A stretch of 64,000 nucleotides of DNA from JBBQHX01 sp035306065 (GTDB lineage: Bacteria; Gemmatimonadota; Gemmatimonadetes; Gemmatimonadales; Gemmatimonadaceae). The notes under the pieces were generated by a model. It did not search any database. It was not told the DNA's origin and worked only from the letters and a program-made list of their open reading frames with translations. Below, in pieces: positions 17,442 through 25,991 of the stretch (its first letter is position 1; each line of letters begins with the position of its first letter). Both the position numbers and the translations under genes were made by a program. The stretch covers positions 9,825 to 73,824 of the forward strand of contig DATGOL010000092.1 of the NCBI GenBank assembly GCA_035306065.1, written 5' to 3'.

Positions 17442-17858
17442 TTACGCCGGCTTCGTTGCAACCACCTGCCGCACGACACTCTCCAGCTCGTCAGGTGTGA
17501 ACGGCTTGGGCAGGAACCTCACTGCCAGCCTCCTGAGCGTGTTCGGGTCCATTTCCGGTGTAGCGAAGCCGGACATCAGTACCACTGGAGGCGGGGCGGG
17601 CGTCGCGGACACACGCTCAGCCAGCTCGAGCCCGCTCATTCCCGGCATCATCACATCGCTGATGATTACGTCAACGCCGCCGGACGCGGCGAGCATCGTG
17701 AGGGCATCTTCGCCCGAACTCGCCACGAATACCGAGAACCCTCGTCGCTGAAGGATTCGCATGGCAACCGTGCGAACGGTGCCTTCATCCTCTACGAGCA
17801 GAACTCGAATGGGCACTGGGGGAGCCAACGTGGCCGAAGCGGTGTCAACCGGTACCAT
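17442..17858 (-). CDS. Single-domain response regulator (CheY-like receiver), 138 aa
   Basis: A stand-alone REC domain. Acidic pair at the LVEDEG turn (about 22-26), phospho-acceptor Asp68 in IISDVMMPGMSG, Ser96 in VLMSGFA, and Lys118 in LPKPF complete the receiver set. There is no output domain and no histidine kinase nearby, so it probably serves a distant phosphorelay or a hybrid kinase. The first 16 residues are a Pro/Ala-rich leader. It converges on the FKBP gene and is 111 bp from the stop of the M20 peptidase gene that lies upstream on the same strand. Confidence 0.88.
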   Translation of the reverse strand: MVPVDTASATLAPPVPIRVLLVEDEGTVRTVAMRILQRRGFSVFVASSGEDALTMLAASGGVDVIISDVMMPGMSGLELAERVSATPAPPPVVLMSGFATPEMDPNTLRRLAVRFLPKPFTPDELESVVRQVVATKPA

Positions 17859-17969
17859 TTGCTGTTCAGGCAGATGTTTGAGTGCACAGCGCTTCGGCGC
17901 GCGTCTTTACGCAGGATAGACGCACACGATGGCGGTGTCGTTGCAGAATCCTGCTTGATACAGCGCAAT

Positions 17970-19280
17970 TCACTGAACGACACCCGTCATTGTTACTGCA
18001 AGTAACATGGCCATTTTTGTCGCGGGGAGCACGCTCGAAGCCAGCGCTCTTTCGGCGAGCGTATGAGATCCGGTGCCGCGGCCCCGCCCGATTGCCACCG
18101 TAGGAATTCCGAGGACTACCCCAATGTTGCCATCGGTCGAGCCCGTTGCAACTGCGGGAACCGGGCCGAGCCGTATCCCGAAGTGCTCATGCGCGGCAAT
18201 GGTGGTTTCCACGAGCGGATGCGTGCGACGATCAGCCAGCATCTCTTCCGTTCCACCCGCACGATTGCGCAATTCCACTTCCTTCCGCCAGCCAACCCCG
18301 TGAGTGTCTGCCGCGCGTGCTACACGCTGCTCGATTTCCCTGTCAAGCGAATCCAGCAGCACCGGATTCACTGAACGAAGGTCCATCGTGAACGATACCT
18401 CTTCCGGAATTGCATTGAAAATCTTGCCGCCACGCAGCATGCCAACGTTGTACACCGCTCCGCCCTGGCCATATGGAATCTCGATCGTGTAGATGTCGCG
18501 CACTGCATCGGAGAGCGCACGCACCGGATGCGGCTTTCCCGCAGAGGCGTTCGTGTGCGATCCTGGCCCGGTGAACACATATCGTGTCCAGTATATGCCA
18601 AGTGCGCCGTAGGCCACGCTGGACAATCCGCCATCCAGCGAGACGAGCAGGTCCGTCTTTATGTCGGTGTTGTTGAACCAGTATTCCATTCCGCGCAGGC
18701 CAATCTCCTCCTGCACCGTGGCCACGTATACGATGTCGCCGCGAGTGCGCACGTTGGACTCATGAAGCGCGCGCGCAATGGCGAGCATGTTCGCCACGGA
18801 CGCGGAATTGTCAAAAATGCCCGGTGCATGAAGCGTGTCGCCGCTCCGGCGAACGCGCACGTCAGTGTCTTCAGGGTGCACCGTGTCCATGTGTGCGGCA
18901 AAGACGAGCACCGGACCGCCGCCCGTGCCCTTGCGCACTGCCGTCACGTTACCGATCGAGTCAACCGCTACCGTGAGGCCGAGCTTCTCCAGCTCCCCCT
19001 TTACGTACTCTGCCCGGCGCTGTTCGAACCCGGACGGAGCAGGGATTTCGGTAATACGAATCCATTCGGCAATCTGCGACTGCTCGTTGCTGTCGAGCCA
19101 TTCCATAGCGGCCTTCACCGAAGCCAGGCTTGCGGTGGCGCTTACCCGTGCGGCAGCGGAATCAGCGGGCGAAGACGCGGTTCCGGGAGCCTGCTGAGCG
19201 CGGGCACCGGGCGGGACGAGAACTGTTGCGAGGGTTAGCAGAAGGCACGCGACAACAGTTCTTGATGCGGTGACAGGCAT
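17970..19280 (-). CDS. Secreted M20 family metallopeptidase, 436 aa
   Basis: Zinc aminopeptidase or carboxypeptidase of clan MH, expected in the periplasm. Signal peptide at 1-29 ending ARAQQ. Metal-site landmarks: His130-x-Asp132 (AAHMDTV), Asp157, and the catalytic EE at 191-192 (ATVQEEIGL). The dimerisation domain follows, and the last ligand lies in the C-terminal third (AIGRGRGTGSH). I chose the ATG at 19280; the longer frame adds 47 residues without signal character. It is divergent from the flavin oxidase, with a 213-bp gap in which I see no gene. Confidence 0.9.
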   Translation of the reverse strand: MPVTASRTVVACLLLTLATVLVPPGARAQQAPGTASSPADSAAARVSATASLASVKAAMEWLDSNEQSQIAEWIRITEIPAPSGFEQRRAEYVKGELEKLGLTVAVDSIGNVTAVRKGTGGGPVLVFAAHMDTVHPEDTDVRVRRSGDTLHAPGIFDNSASVANMLAIARALHESNVRTRGDIVYVATVQEEIGLRGMEYWFNNTDIKTDLLVSLDGGLSSVAYGALGIYWTRYVFTGPGSHTNASAGKPHPVRALSDAVRDIYTIEIPYGQGGAVYNVGMLRGGKIFNAIPEEVSFTMDLRSVNPVLLDSLDREIEQRVARAADTHGVGWRKEVELRNRAGGTEEMLADRRTHPLVETTIAAHEHFGIRLGPVPAVATGSTDGNIGVVLGIPTVAIGRGRGTGSHTLAERALASSVLPATKMAMLLAVTMTGVVQ

Positions 19281-19493
19281 GTTCGGGCTCCGGATGGGTG
19301 TGCTGAGAATCTCCACGAAATGCGGCCTTTTCGATAGTGCGATCGTCACCAACCGATGCCGAATGTCGGACTTCGAAAGGCGAGCGCGCAACAGTAATAA
19401 TGAGGAGAGTTGCAGCGACACAGTACAACTGGTTAGTCGCGCAGGCTCGACGAAGAGTCGGCTCGGCGGTACTCACAGGTACCGGAGGCAGGA

Positions 19494-21005
19494 ATGCAGG
19501 AACTGACTATCCGCACGACCGACGGTGGCGAAACGACACTCAGCACCTCGGAACTCAACACCTTCGTTTCCGGTTTGAAGGGCAGCGTAACCACGCAGGC
19601 CGATCCTGACTACGAGAAGGTGCGACCGGTGTGGAACGCGACCGCGGAACGAATGCCGGCAATGTTCGTTCACTGCGTTGGCGAGCAAGACGTTCAACGC
19701 ACCATACGACTCGTGCGGGAGAGGGGGCTGTTGCTCGGAGTGCGGGGTGGCGGACACAACATTGCCGGTAATGCGCTGGCTAACGGCGGCGTGGTGATCG
19801 ACTTCTCCGCACAGCGCGGCGTGGAAGTGGATGCGGACAAGAGACACGCGCGTGTGCAGCCAGGTGCGCTGCTGCAGGATGTGGACAGGGAAACCCAGCG
19901 ATACGGACTTGCAACTCCACTCGGCATCAATTCCACCACTGGTGTCGCGGGCCTGACGCTTGGCGGCGGGATAGGCTGGCTGAGCCGGCGTTTCGGGCTG
20001 ACGGTGGACAATCTGCACTCGGTGCGGATGGTGACTGCCGACGGTGATGCAGTTCGTGCAAGCGAGAATGAGAATGCGGAGTTGTTCTGGGCCATTCGAG
20101 GCGGTGGCGGGAACTTCGGAGTGGTAACGTCATTCGACTTCCGGCTTCACCCGGTAGGTCCGGAGGTGGTGGCAGGTTTGATAGTGCATCCTGCGGATGA
20201 CATAGCTGCCCTGCTTCAGCAGTATCGTGAAGTGGCCGAGGCGTGTCCGAACGAGCTCACCGTTTCGGTGGTGTTGCGCAAGGCACCGCCGCTGCCGTTC
20301 CTGGACGAGAGTGTGCACGGCCAGCTGGTGGTGATACTGGCGGTGTGTTACACGGGAGCACCCGGTGACGCGGAGCGCGCGCTTGCACCATTGCGAGCCA
20401 TCGGCAAGCCTCATGCAGACGTGGTGGGGCCTGCGAAGTTTGCCGAGTTCCAGCAGATGTTCGACCCGCTTCTCACGAAGGGCGCGCGCAATTACTGGAA
20501 GACGAACAACTTTGCGTCGCTGGAAGACGGGCTTCTGAGCGAGCTGGCGATAGCCGCTGAATCGCTGCCCGGCCCCGAGTGCGAGCTGTTCGTTGTGCAG
20601 CTGGGCGGTGCTGTGTCACTTCTGCCGGACGACGCCACTGCCTACATGGGGCGGAGCGCTCCATTCACGATGAATGCGCATGCGCGCTGGCAGAAACCCG
20701 AGGAGGATGACGTTTATGTCAGGTGGGCGCGCGAGGTGGCGAAGAACACCGGTCGTTATGCGTCGGAAGGGGCGTACGTGAATTTCATGACGCAGGACGA
20801 GTCAGATCGGGTGCGCAGTGCGTACGGCAAGAACTTCGAGCGCCTGGCGACGATCAAGGCCCGTGTGGACCCGAACAACGTGTTCAGGGTGAACCAGAAC
20901 GTGCTTCCTCAGGTTCCCGACGCGCAACGTGCAGCGCGGACGGACGATCGACGCACGAGTGCAACTGGCCGGGATCAGTCACTGGAGGCGCCTGGTACAC
21001 CGTAG
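19494..21005 (+). CDS. FAD-linked oxidase, BBE / 6-hydroxynicotine oxidase-like, 503 aa
   Basis: Flavin oxidase of the PCMH/VAO superfamily. The N-terminal FAD domain has RGGGHNIAGNALANGG, whose His88 is the site of covalent flavin linkage in this family, and LGGGIGWLSRRFGLTVDNL. The C-terminal BBE tail has VDPNNVFRVNQNV. I see no second Cys tether, so it may be mono-covalent. No signal peptide. GGAGG with AGGA precedes the ATG at 19494. The substrate is unknown; relatives oxidise sugars, alkaloid-like amines and lignin-type compounds. Confidence 0.9.
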   Translation: MQELTIRTTDGGETTLSTSELNTFVSGLKGSVTTQADPDYEKVRPVWNATAERMPAMFVHCVGEQDVQRTIRLVRERGLLLGVRGGGHNIAGNALANGGVVIDFSAQRGVEVDADKRHARVQPGALLQDVDRETQRYGLATPLGINSTTGVAGLTLGGGIGWLSRRFGLTVDNLHSVRMVTADGDAVRASENENAELFWAIRGGGGNFGVVTSFDFRLHPVGPEVVAGLIVHPADDIAALLQQYREVAEACPNELTVSVVLRKAPPLPFLDESVHGQLVVILAVCYTGAPGDAERALAPLRAIGKPHADVVGPAKFAEFQQMFDPLLTKGARNYWKTNNFASLEDGLLSELAIAAESLPGPECELFVVQLGGAVSLLPDDATAYMGRSAPFTMNAHARWQKPEEDDVYVRWAREVAKNTGRYASEGAYVNFMTQDESDRVRSAYGKNFERLATIKARVDPNNVFRVNQNVLPQVPDAQRAARTDDRRTSATGRDQSLEAPGTP

Positions 21006-21093
21006 ACGGCTCGATGCGACTGCAGGCAATATCCGGGATGTACGTGAAGGAACCACCCGGCTATTGCCTGCAGTTTGACTCATATCTGTAAGT

Positions 21094-21134
21094 CGTTATG
21101 CACGGGACGGACATTGTCCGTCCCGTGCATAACG
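21094..21134. terminator. Strong bidirectional terminator hairpin
   Basis: A perfect 19-bp inverted repeat (21094-21112 and 21116-21134) with a 3-nt loop sits between the convergent flavin-oxidase gene and the TonB-dependent receptor gene. The flanks are only weakly T-rich, so it is likely to act on both strands by its stem strength. Confidence 0.75.
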
Positions 21135-21141
21135 CTTGCCA

Positions 21142-23568
21142 TCAGAAGCCCCGGGTAACGCGCAACGACAGGTTCCTGCGGGGGCGCAGCAGGGTTATCG
21201 GATCCAGGTGCTCCCGGTAGGTGTGGTTGAACAGGTTGTCCAGGCTCAGGCTTACAGTCGTTCCCGAGAACGTTGCACCGGTGCGCATGGTCATCACGGC
21301 CCAGCCCGGCGTCTCCAGCTCGCCGGACGTGGCAGCCGCGCGATTCTGGCTTGCGGCAGCACGACCCTCCACTTCAACCCACCCCTGAAGCTTCGCCATT
21401 CCGGGAAGCACACCTGCTGCCTCGTTCGGCGCCAGGCGCAGGGCGAGCGACCCTGTAAGGGGAGGAATGGCAGCCAGCGGCGCGCTGCCGGTAAGGTCTT
21501 CCCCGCGTGTGTAGGTTGCCGAGCCACGCAGCCGGAACGCAGGACTGATATCCGCGAGCAGCGACGTGGTAACGCCGGTCAGCCGGGCTCTCGCAATGTT
21601 CCTGTACTCGCGTACAGGCATGTCACCGATAGCTGCGTCTTCAGCAAGCACCGGCATGATGAGGTCATCCAGGTCGTTGCGAAACACGGTAACGCCGGTT
21701 GAGGCCTCGTGAATGCCGATGGCGTGAAGCGCTCCGTCCCACGTGAGGCCTGCCTCGACGGTACGTCCGGTTTCGGTTGTGAGTTCAGGGTTGCCGCGGT
21801 AGACGTAGCCGTCGGGACGTGCAACGGTACCGAACAGCTCAGTGGGATCTGGAACGCGGTAGCCAACGCCGGCGCTCGTGCGCAGGCCGAAGCCGCTGCC
21901 CAGTGCAAGGCGAGCACCCAGGTTTCCCGTTGCTACGATGTCGCTGGCCGGATTCCAGCCCTGAGCGCGCTTCTCGATTCGATCGGCACGGGCACCCCCG
22001 CTGATCGTGAGGCGCTCGCTGAAGGCGCGTTCACCCTGCGCGAACACGCCCAGGTCGAGAATGCTTACGTCCGGCCACGTGTGGTAGGTGCGAGTGGAAG
22101 GGTCCATCGCACCTGACGACGTAGTTATCCACCGGGTACCTTCCGCTCCCCACTCGACCGCTTCCACGCCCGCATCTATGTGGGTACGGTAATCGGGACG
22201 AAGCCGAAGCTGCGCACGCGCACCGCTGGTCGTGGAGTAGGAGCGCGCATCGGTGGTGGAGCGCATCGTCATCTGCATGCCGCCCATGTCACCGCTACCC
22301 ATGCCGCCCATTCCGCTCATTGGCATCACCATGTCCATGAGCATGTGGTGGTCGAGGCGCTGCACGTACGCGCGTGCGCTAACCGCGTCCACGATCCCGC
22401 GCCCGCGCTGCCAGCCCCAGTCGAGAGCGAAGGTGCGTCGCGCTTCCTTCGGGATCGAGCCGCCGGCCATGGACGGCCAGCCGATGTCACGCGCACCATA
22501 CTCCATGTACTGGAATGCCAGCCGCTGCGCAGGCGCGATCTCGTAGCCTGCCTTCAGGTCCAGCGTGCCCGAGCGGTACGAAGATCCGTCAACCCGCGCG
22601 ACAGGCGTACGGTAGTCCCCGTAGCTCTGCGCGTCTGCCTGAAGTGCGACGTCGAACCGACCAGTGCGCGTCCAGACACCCACACCCATGGTTCCGCCGG
22701 GAACGGCAGACGAGGCGCCGAGCCGAACTTCACCACCCACCTTGCCGTCAGGCATGGACAGCGCCGGATTGCGGGTGACCACGTTCACCACTCCGCCAAC
22801 GTTCCCCGATCCGTAGAGCGTGGATCCGGGCCCTGCCAGCACTTCAACACGCTCGACTGCCGAGGGGTCAACTGTTGCGAGGCCCTGATCCATGCCGAAC
22901 GTGCAGGCACGGTTCAGCCTTGCGCCGTCCACCATGAATGCCAGGCGTTCGCCGCCGAGTCCACGTACGGTGAGCTTGCTGCCCCAGGCGCCGGTGCGAC
23001 TGGTGGTTACGCCTTCAACTGCTTCCAGAGATTCCGCCAGCGAGGTATGCCCGCGCTCGTGCATGCTCTCGGCGTCTGCGGTAGACACGGTGAGTGCGGT
23101 GCCCTGGGCGAGCTGGTTGGGCGCGGAAGTTTCCACGCTGATGGCAGACAGCAGGGCCGGCCGCGGCGTGAGCATTATGTCGTGCACGTCCGCAATGTGT
23201 TCCGCTGCGTGGGCTATCAGCTGCTGTGCCGAAACCACATGCGGTGCATAGCCAATGCGACGAAGTGCGATGGACACACCCCGGTCGTCAGGCGCGAGCG
23301 AACTCGCGCTGAGCGCAACGCGTCCGTTGGCGTCTCCGCGTGCGATGACCACCGCAGGCTGGCCGGTAACGGATCGAATTACCTGTACTGCGTCGAGCGG
23401 CAGGCCGGTGGAGGCGTCCCGCACGATGAGGACGATTGCGCTCGACGACTGCGCATCGGCGGGCTGTTGAGCACTGGCCGAGTGGTTCGGCCAGGGGAGG
23501 GCGAGGAGCGTGAATGCTGCAAGTGCTGCGGTACCAGGCAGTCGTCGCCCCGGATGATTGGCGAACAT
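21142..23568 (-). CDS. TonB-dependent outer-membrane receptor with Met-rich loop, 808 aa
   Basis: Outer-membrane gated transporter. Signal peptide at 1-34 (ASAQQ). A carboxypeptidase-regulatory-like domain covers about 40-130, the plug about 150-265 (LAESLEAVEGVTTSRTGAWG and STLYGSGNVGGVVNVVTR), and a 22-strand barrel follows, ending in an aromatic Phe. Residues 407-435 have two His followed by 11 Met within 27 residues, interspersed with Gly, Ser and Asp: an extracellular-loop-like insert expected to bind Cu+ or another soft metal. AAGGAG precedes the ATG. It lies downstream of a His/Cys-rich small gene and near a CopB-type ATPase, which supports a copper role. Confidence 0.9.
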   Translation of the reverse strand: MFANHPGRRLPGTAALAAFTLLALPWPNHSASAQQPADAQSSSAIVLIVRDASTGLPLDAVQVIRSVTGQPAVVIARGDANGRVALSASSLAPDDRGVSIALRRIGYAPHVVSAQQLIAHAAEHIADVHDIMLTPRPALLSAISVETSAPNQLAQGTALTVSTADAESMHERGHTSLAESLEAVEGVTTSRTGAWGSKLTVRGLGGERLAFMVDGARLNRACTFGMDQGLATVDPSAVERVEVLAGPGSTLYGSGNVGGVVNVVTRNPALSMPDGKVGGEVRLGASSAVPGGTMGVGVWTRTGRFDVALQADAQSYGDYRTPVARVDGSSYRSGTLDLKAGYEIAPAQRLAFQYMEYGARDIGWPSMAGGSIPKEARRTFALDWGWQRGRGIVDAVSARAYVQRLDHHMLMDMVMPMSGMGGMGSGDMGGMQMTMRSTTDARSYSTTSGARAQLRLRPDYRTHIDAGVEAVEWGAEGTRWITTSSGAMDPSTRTYHTWPDVSILDLGVFAQGERAFSERLTISGGARADRIEKRAQGWNPASDIVATGNLGARLALGSGFGLRTSAGVGYRVPDPTELFGTVARPDGYVYRGNPELTTETGRTVEAGLTWDGALHAIGIHEASTGVTVFRNDLDDLIMPVLAEDAAIGDMPVREYRNIARARLTGVTTSLLADISPAFRLRGSATYTRGEDLTGSAPLAAIPPLTGSLALRLAPNEAAGVLPGMAKLQGWVEVEGRAAASQNRAAATSGELETPGWAVMTMRTGATFSGTTVSLSLDNLFNHTYREHLDPITLLRPRRNLSLRVTRGF

Positions 23569-23600
23569 GGTGTGGTCTCCTTCGAATTCGTCGTATGTCG

Positions 23601-23729
23601 GTCATCCCGCGAGCGGCGGGAGAGTCTCGTTCATCGTCACCCCGCGAGATGCGGAAGACGTGTGCTTCGCTGTCACCCCGCGAGAGGGCGGGGGACGTTT
23701 CCTTCGCTCATCCCGCGTGATGCGGGATC
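23601..23729. repeat. Four-copy REP-like palindromic repeat array
   Basis: Four related units begin at 23601, 23636, 23672 and 23707, a spacing of 35 to 36 bp. Each has a core close to TCACCCCGCGAGAxGCGG and forms a short CCCGC/GCGGG hairpin. The last unit is GTGATGCGGG-like. Interval sequences resemble each other (GCTTCGCT-type). There are no unique spacers, so it is not a CRISPR. It separates the TonB receptor from the upstream small gene and might shape the transcript between them. Confidence 0.7.
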
Positions 23730-23813
23730 TGCCCTAAGTGCGCGTTGGCCGACCTGGCTGCAGGTGTGTATCCCGGCGCGCACTTCGCTGCGCTGAATGA
23801 CACGGCCTGCAGT

Positions 23814-24218
23814 TCAGCCACCAACCACCGGTGGCGCAGTTGCGAAGGGGAGCACATACGGCTGATTCAGCCACGCGACCGGCGTGGTTTGCGGGGCAAC
23901 ACAAACGGTTGCTGCGGCAACGGTCCGCGCCAGCTGCAGGCTTGCACCCTCCGCGGGCGTGATACTGTACGCAAGCGGTGCGTGGCAGTCGCCAAGGCAG
24001 GTGCAGCTGTCGTGGGATTCGCGCTCGTCTGAGGTCCCGCTACCCGCTCGAGCACTTGTGGCGTGATCGCCGTGCGAACTCGAGACTCCACTCGCGAGCG
24101 CCTGCGCACCGTGCAAGCCGGACGCACCGTGCTCCACGCCGTGCATGTCGCACGGCGGCACGAGCGCGGCGTGGCCGAACGCCAGAAGCAGCAGGAAGGA
24201 GAGCACGCGAGTGGTCAT
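23814..24218 (-). CDS. Secreted His/Cys-rich small protein, 134 aa
   Basis: I recognise no domain. A signal peptide covers about 1-18 (MTTRVLSFLLLLAFGHAA). The mature part has Cys23 in CDMHG, then SCTCLGDCH (Cys72, 74, 78, His79), Cys106, and eight His in all, a pattern of small periplasmic metal-binding proteins. The ATG at 24218 is chosen for the signal peptide; the longer frame reads through sequence with no signal. It lies upstream of the TonB receptor on the same strand, separated by the REP-like array. Probable role: periplasmic copper or soft-metal binding. No Shine-Dalgarno is obvious. Confidence 0.7.
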   Translation of the reverse strand: MTTRVLSFLLLLAFGHAALVPPCDMHGVEHGASGLHGAQALASGVSSSHGDHATSARAGSGTSDERESHDSCTCLGDCHAPLAYSITPAEGASLQLARTVAAATVCVAPQTTPVAWLNQPYVLPFATAPPVVGG

Positions 24219-24254
24219 GATCGAACTTTGCCACCGCCCCAAACTCCTGCATAT

Positions 24255-24267
24255 CGGGTATAGCCCG
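24255..24267. promoter_or_regulatory. Operator-like motif CGGGTATAGCCCG
   Basis: CGGG-N5-CCCG, 37 bp upstream of the His/Cys-rich small gene on the minus strand. Its counterpart CGGGTATTCCCCG lies upstream of the copper ATPase. A shared 9-mer ATCGGGTAT precedes both. It may bind a common regulator, but two copies are limited support. Confidence 0.35.
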
Positions 24268-24366
24268 TCTCGTAGTAGGGCAATCCCCGACCGCCAGCAG
24301 CGAACGGTGGTTATTCTGAAGGGAAGCCCGCACCGAACAACCGGCCATGATGTCCAGATTCCTACT

Positions 24367-25938
24367 ATGACTCTTACGAACCGATCAGCTTCCATCCACC
24401 AGACGTCTTGCAGAAAGACCCGGCGGCTCGCCCCTCTGATCTCCGTACCGATCGCCTTGCTGCTCTTTTCGGCATGCCAGCCGGATCAGGGCCAGGCTTC
24501 GTCCGGGGATCGCGCCCAGGCTGAAGCGGGCGCTGGTCGCGTTTCCGGTACGGGCGACCCGTATGCCGTGGAGGCAGAGGCACCTGCGGGCTACGACCGG
24601 GAGGTTGGCGCAGACGCTGCCAGGCGTCATCTGGAAGCGCTGATTCGCATCAATACGGAGAACCCTCCGGGCAACGAGCTTGGCACGGCGCGGTACTTCG
24701 ATTCCGTGCTCGCTCCGTTTGCAGGAGTGGAGCGTCACGTTCTGGAGGCTGCACCCGGACGGGCGAACTTCGTTGCGCGGTTGCGTGCCGGGAATGCCAC
24801 GGGTCGTCCGGTGCTTGTAATGGGGCACATGGACGTGGTGGGTGCGGATACGACACGGTGGACGACACCGCCGTTCGAGCCTACCGAGGCTGATGGTTAC
24901 CTGTATGGTCGTGGTGCGATGGACGACAAGGGTATGCTTGCGTCGACGCTTGCGGTTCTGGAGCAGCTCGCGGCGCAGCGCGACCGCCTCACGAGAGACA
25001 TCATCTTCGTTGCAACAGCTGCAGAGGAGGGCGGGCCCAGCATTGGCATCGACTGGCTGATGGAGCATCACGCCGCGCTGCTGACAGACGCGGAGTTCGC
25101 GCTGAACGAGGGAGGACGTATTCGCGTTCGCGACGGTGGCATAGCGACCGTCAACGTGCAGACGACGGAGAAGATTCCCTACGTTCTTGAGCTGAAGGCA
25201 GAGGGAACCGGAGGTCATGGCTCGGTGCCGCTGCCCGACAACCCGCTCGCTGCCCTGGCCCGTGCCGTGGAGCGTGTGCACGAGTGGAAGGTTCCGGCGC
25301 GTCTGAATGAGACCACCCGGATCTACTTCAGCAAGCTGGCGGACGTGGAGCCTGACGAGACGATGGCGCGCGCAATGCGGGAAATCTCGGATCCGTCATC
25401 CGGTACGAGGGTGTTCGCGCGTGCAGATTCCATCCTGTCCACCGATCCGCTGCACAACGCGGTGCTGCGCCCGGGTGCGAGCCTCACGATCCTGGACGGA
25501 GGCTTCAGGTCCAACGTGATTCCGGGTGAGGGATCAGCGAAGTTCAGCTTCCGCGTACTTCCTGACGACGACGTTCCCGCACTGATGGAGCAGCTGCGCG
25601 CTGTGGTTGCGGAACCGGGCGTCACTGCCAACCTGGACAGTGATCCCGAGGAGGCACCGGAGGTTTCGCCGGTAACTACCGCGCTCTACCAGGCCATGGA
25701 GAACTCGGCAGTCATAATGTCGCCTGGCGTTACCGTCATCCCGTTCATGTCGACCGGTGCCACCGACGGCGCGGTTCTGCGCGCAGCCGGCATCCCGACC
25801 TACGGTATCCTGCCCTTCCCGCTGATCATGGAAGACGAGCTGCGGATGCACGGTGACAACGAGCGCATTCCGGTGAAGTCCATAGGGTGGGCGACGGAGT
25901 TCGTGTACCGCGTTCTGCACGAGGTTTCGGGCCAGTAG
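24367..25938 (+). CDS. M20 family metallopeptidase lipoprotein, 523 aa
   Basis: Zinc peptidase with lipoprotein signal (lipobox FSAC, Cys37). Metal and catalytic landmarks: His154-x-Asp156 (VMGHMDVVG), Asp186 in GRGAMDDKG, Glu220-Glu221 in ATAAEEGG, then the dimerisation domain with GTGGHGSVPLPDNP and the terminal ligand region in the last quarter. Start ATG at 24367; the longer frame overlaps the divergent small gene. Similar to M20 carboxypeptidase S-like enzymes. It sits between the copper genes and points the other way, so it is probably not part of that group. Confidence 0.9.
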   Translation: MTLTNRSASIHQTSCRKTRRLAPLISVPIALLLFSACQPDQGQASSGDRAQAEAGAGRVSGTGDPYAVEAEAPAGYDREVGADAARRHLEALIRINTENPPGNELGTARYFDSVLAPFAGVERHVLEAAPGRANFVARLRAGNATGRPVLVMGHMDVVGADTTRWTTPPFEPTEADGYLYGRGAMDDKGMLASTLAVLEQLAAQRDRLTRDIIFVATAAEEGGPSIGIDWLMEHHAALLTDAEFALNEGGRIRVRDGGIATVNVQTTEKIPYVLELKAEGTGGHGSVPLPDNPLAALARAVERVHEWKVPARLNETTRIYFSKLADVEPDETMARAMREISDPSSGTRVFARADSILSTDPLHNAVLRPGASLTILDGGFRSNVIPGEGSAKFSFRVLPDDDVPALMEQLRAVVAEPGVTANLDSDPEEAPEVSPVTTALYQAMENSAVIMSPGVTVIPFMSTGATDGAVLRAAGIPTYGILPFPLIMEDELRMHGDNERIPVKSIGWATEFVYRVLHEVSGQ

Positions 25939-25991
25939 GTGGAGACCCAGGGGCAGCAGAGGGCTGATGCCGACACGCTGCCCCAACTCTC

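Noticed and set aside
23601..23729. CRISPR array
   Set aside because: Units are degenerate and palindromic, the intervals are similar to each other, and no cas gene is present.
22180..23796. 538-aa plus-strand frame
   Set aside because: Antisense to the TonB receptor, no domain, runs through the repeat array.
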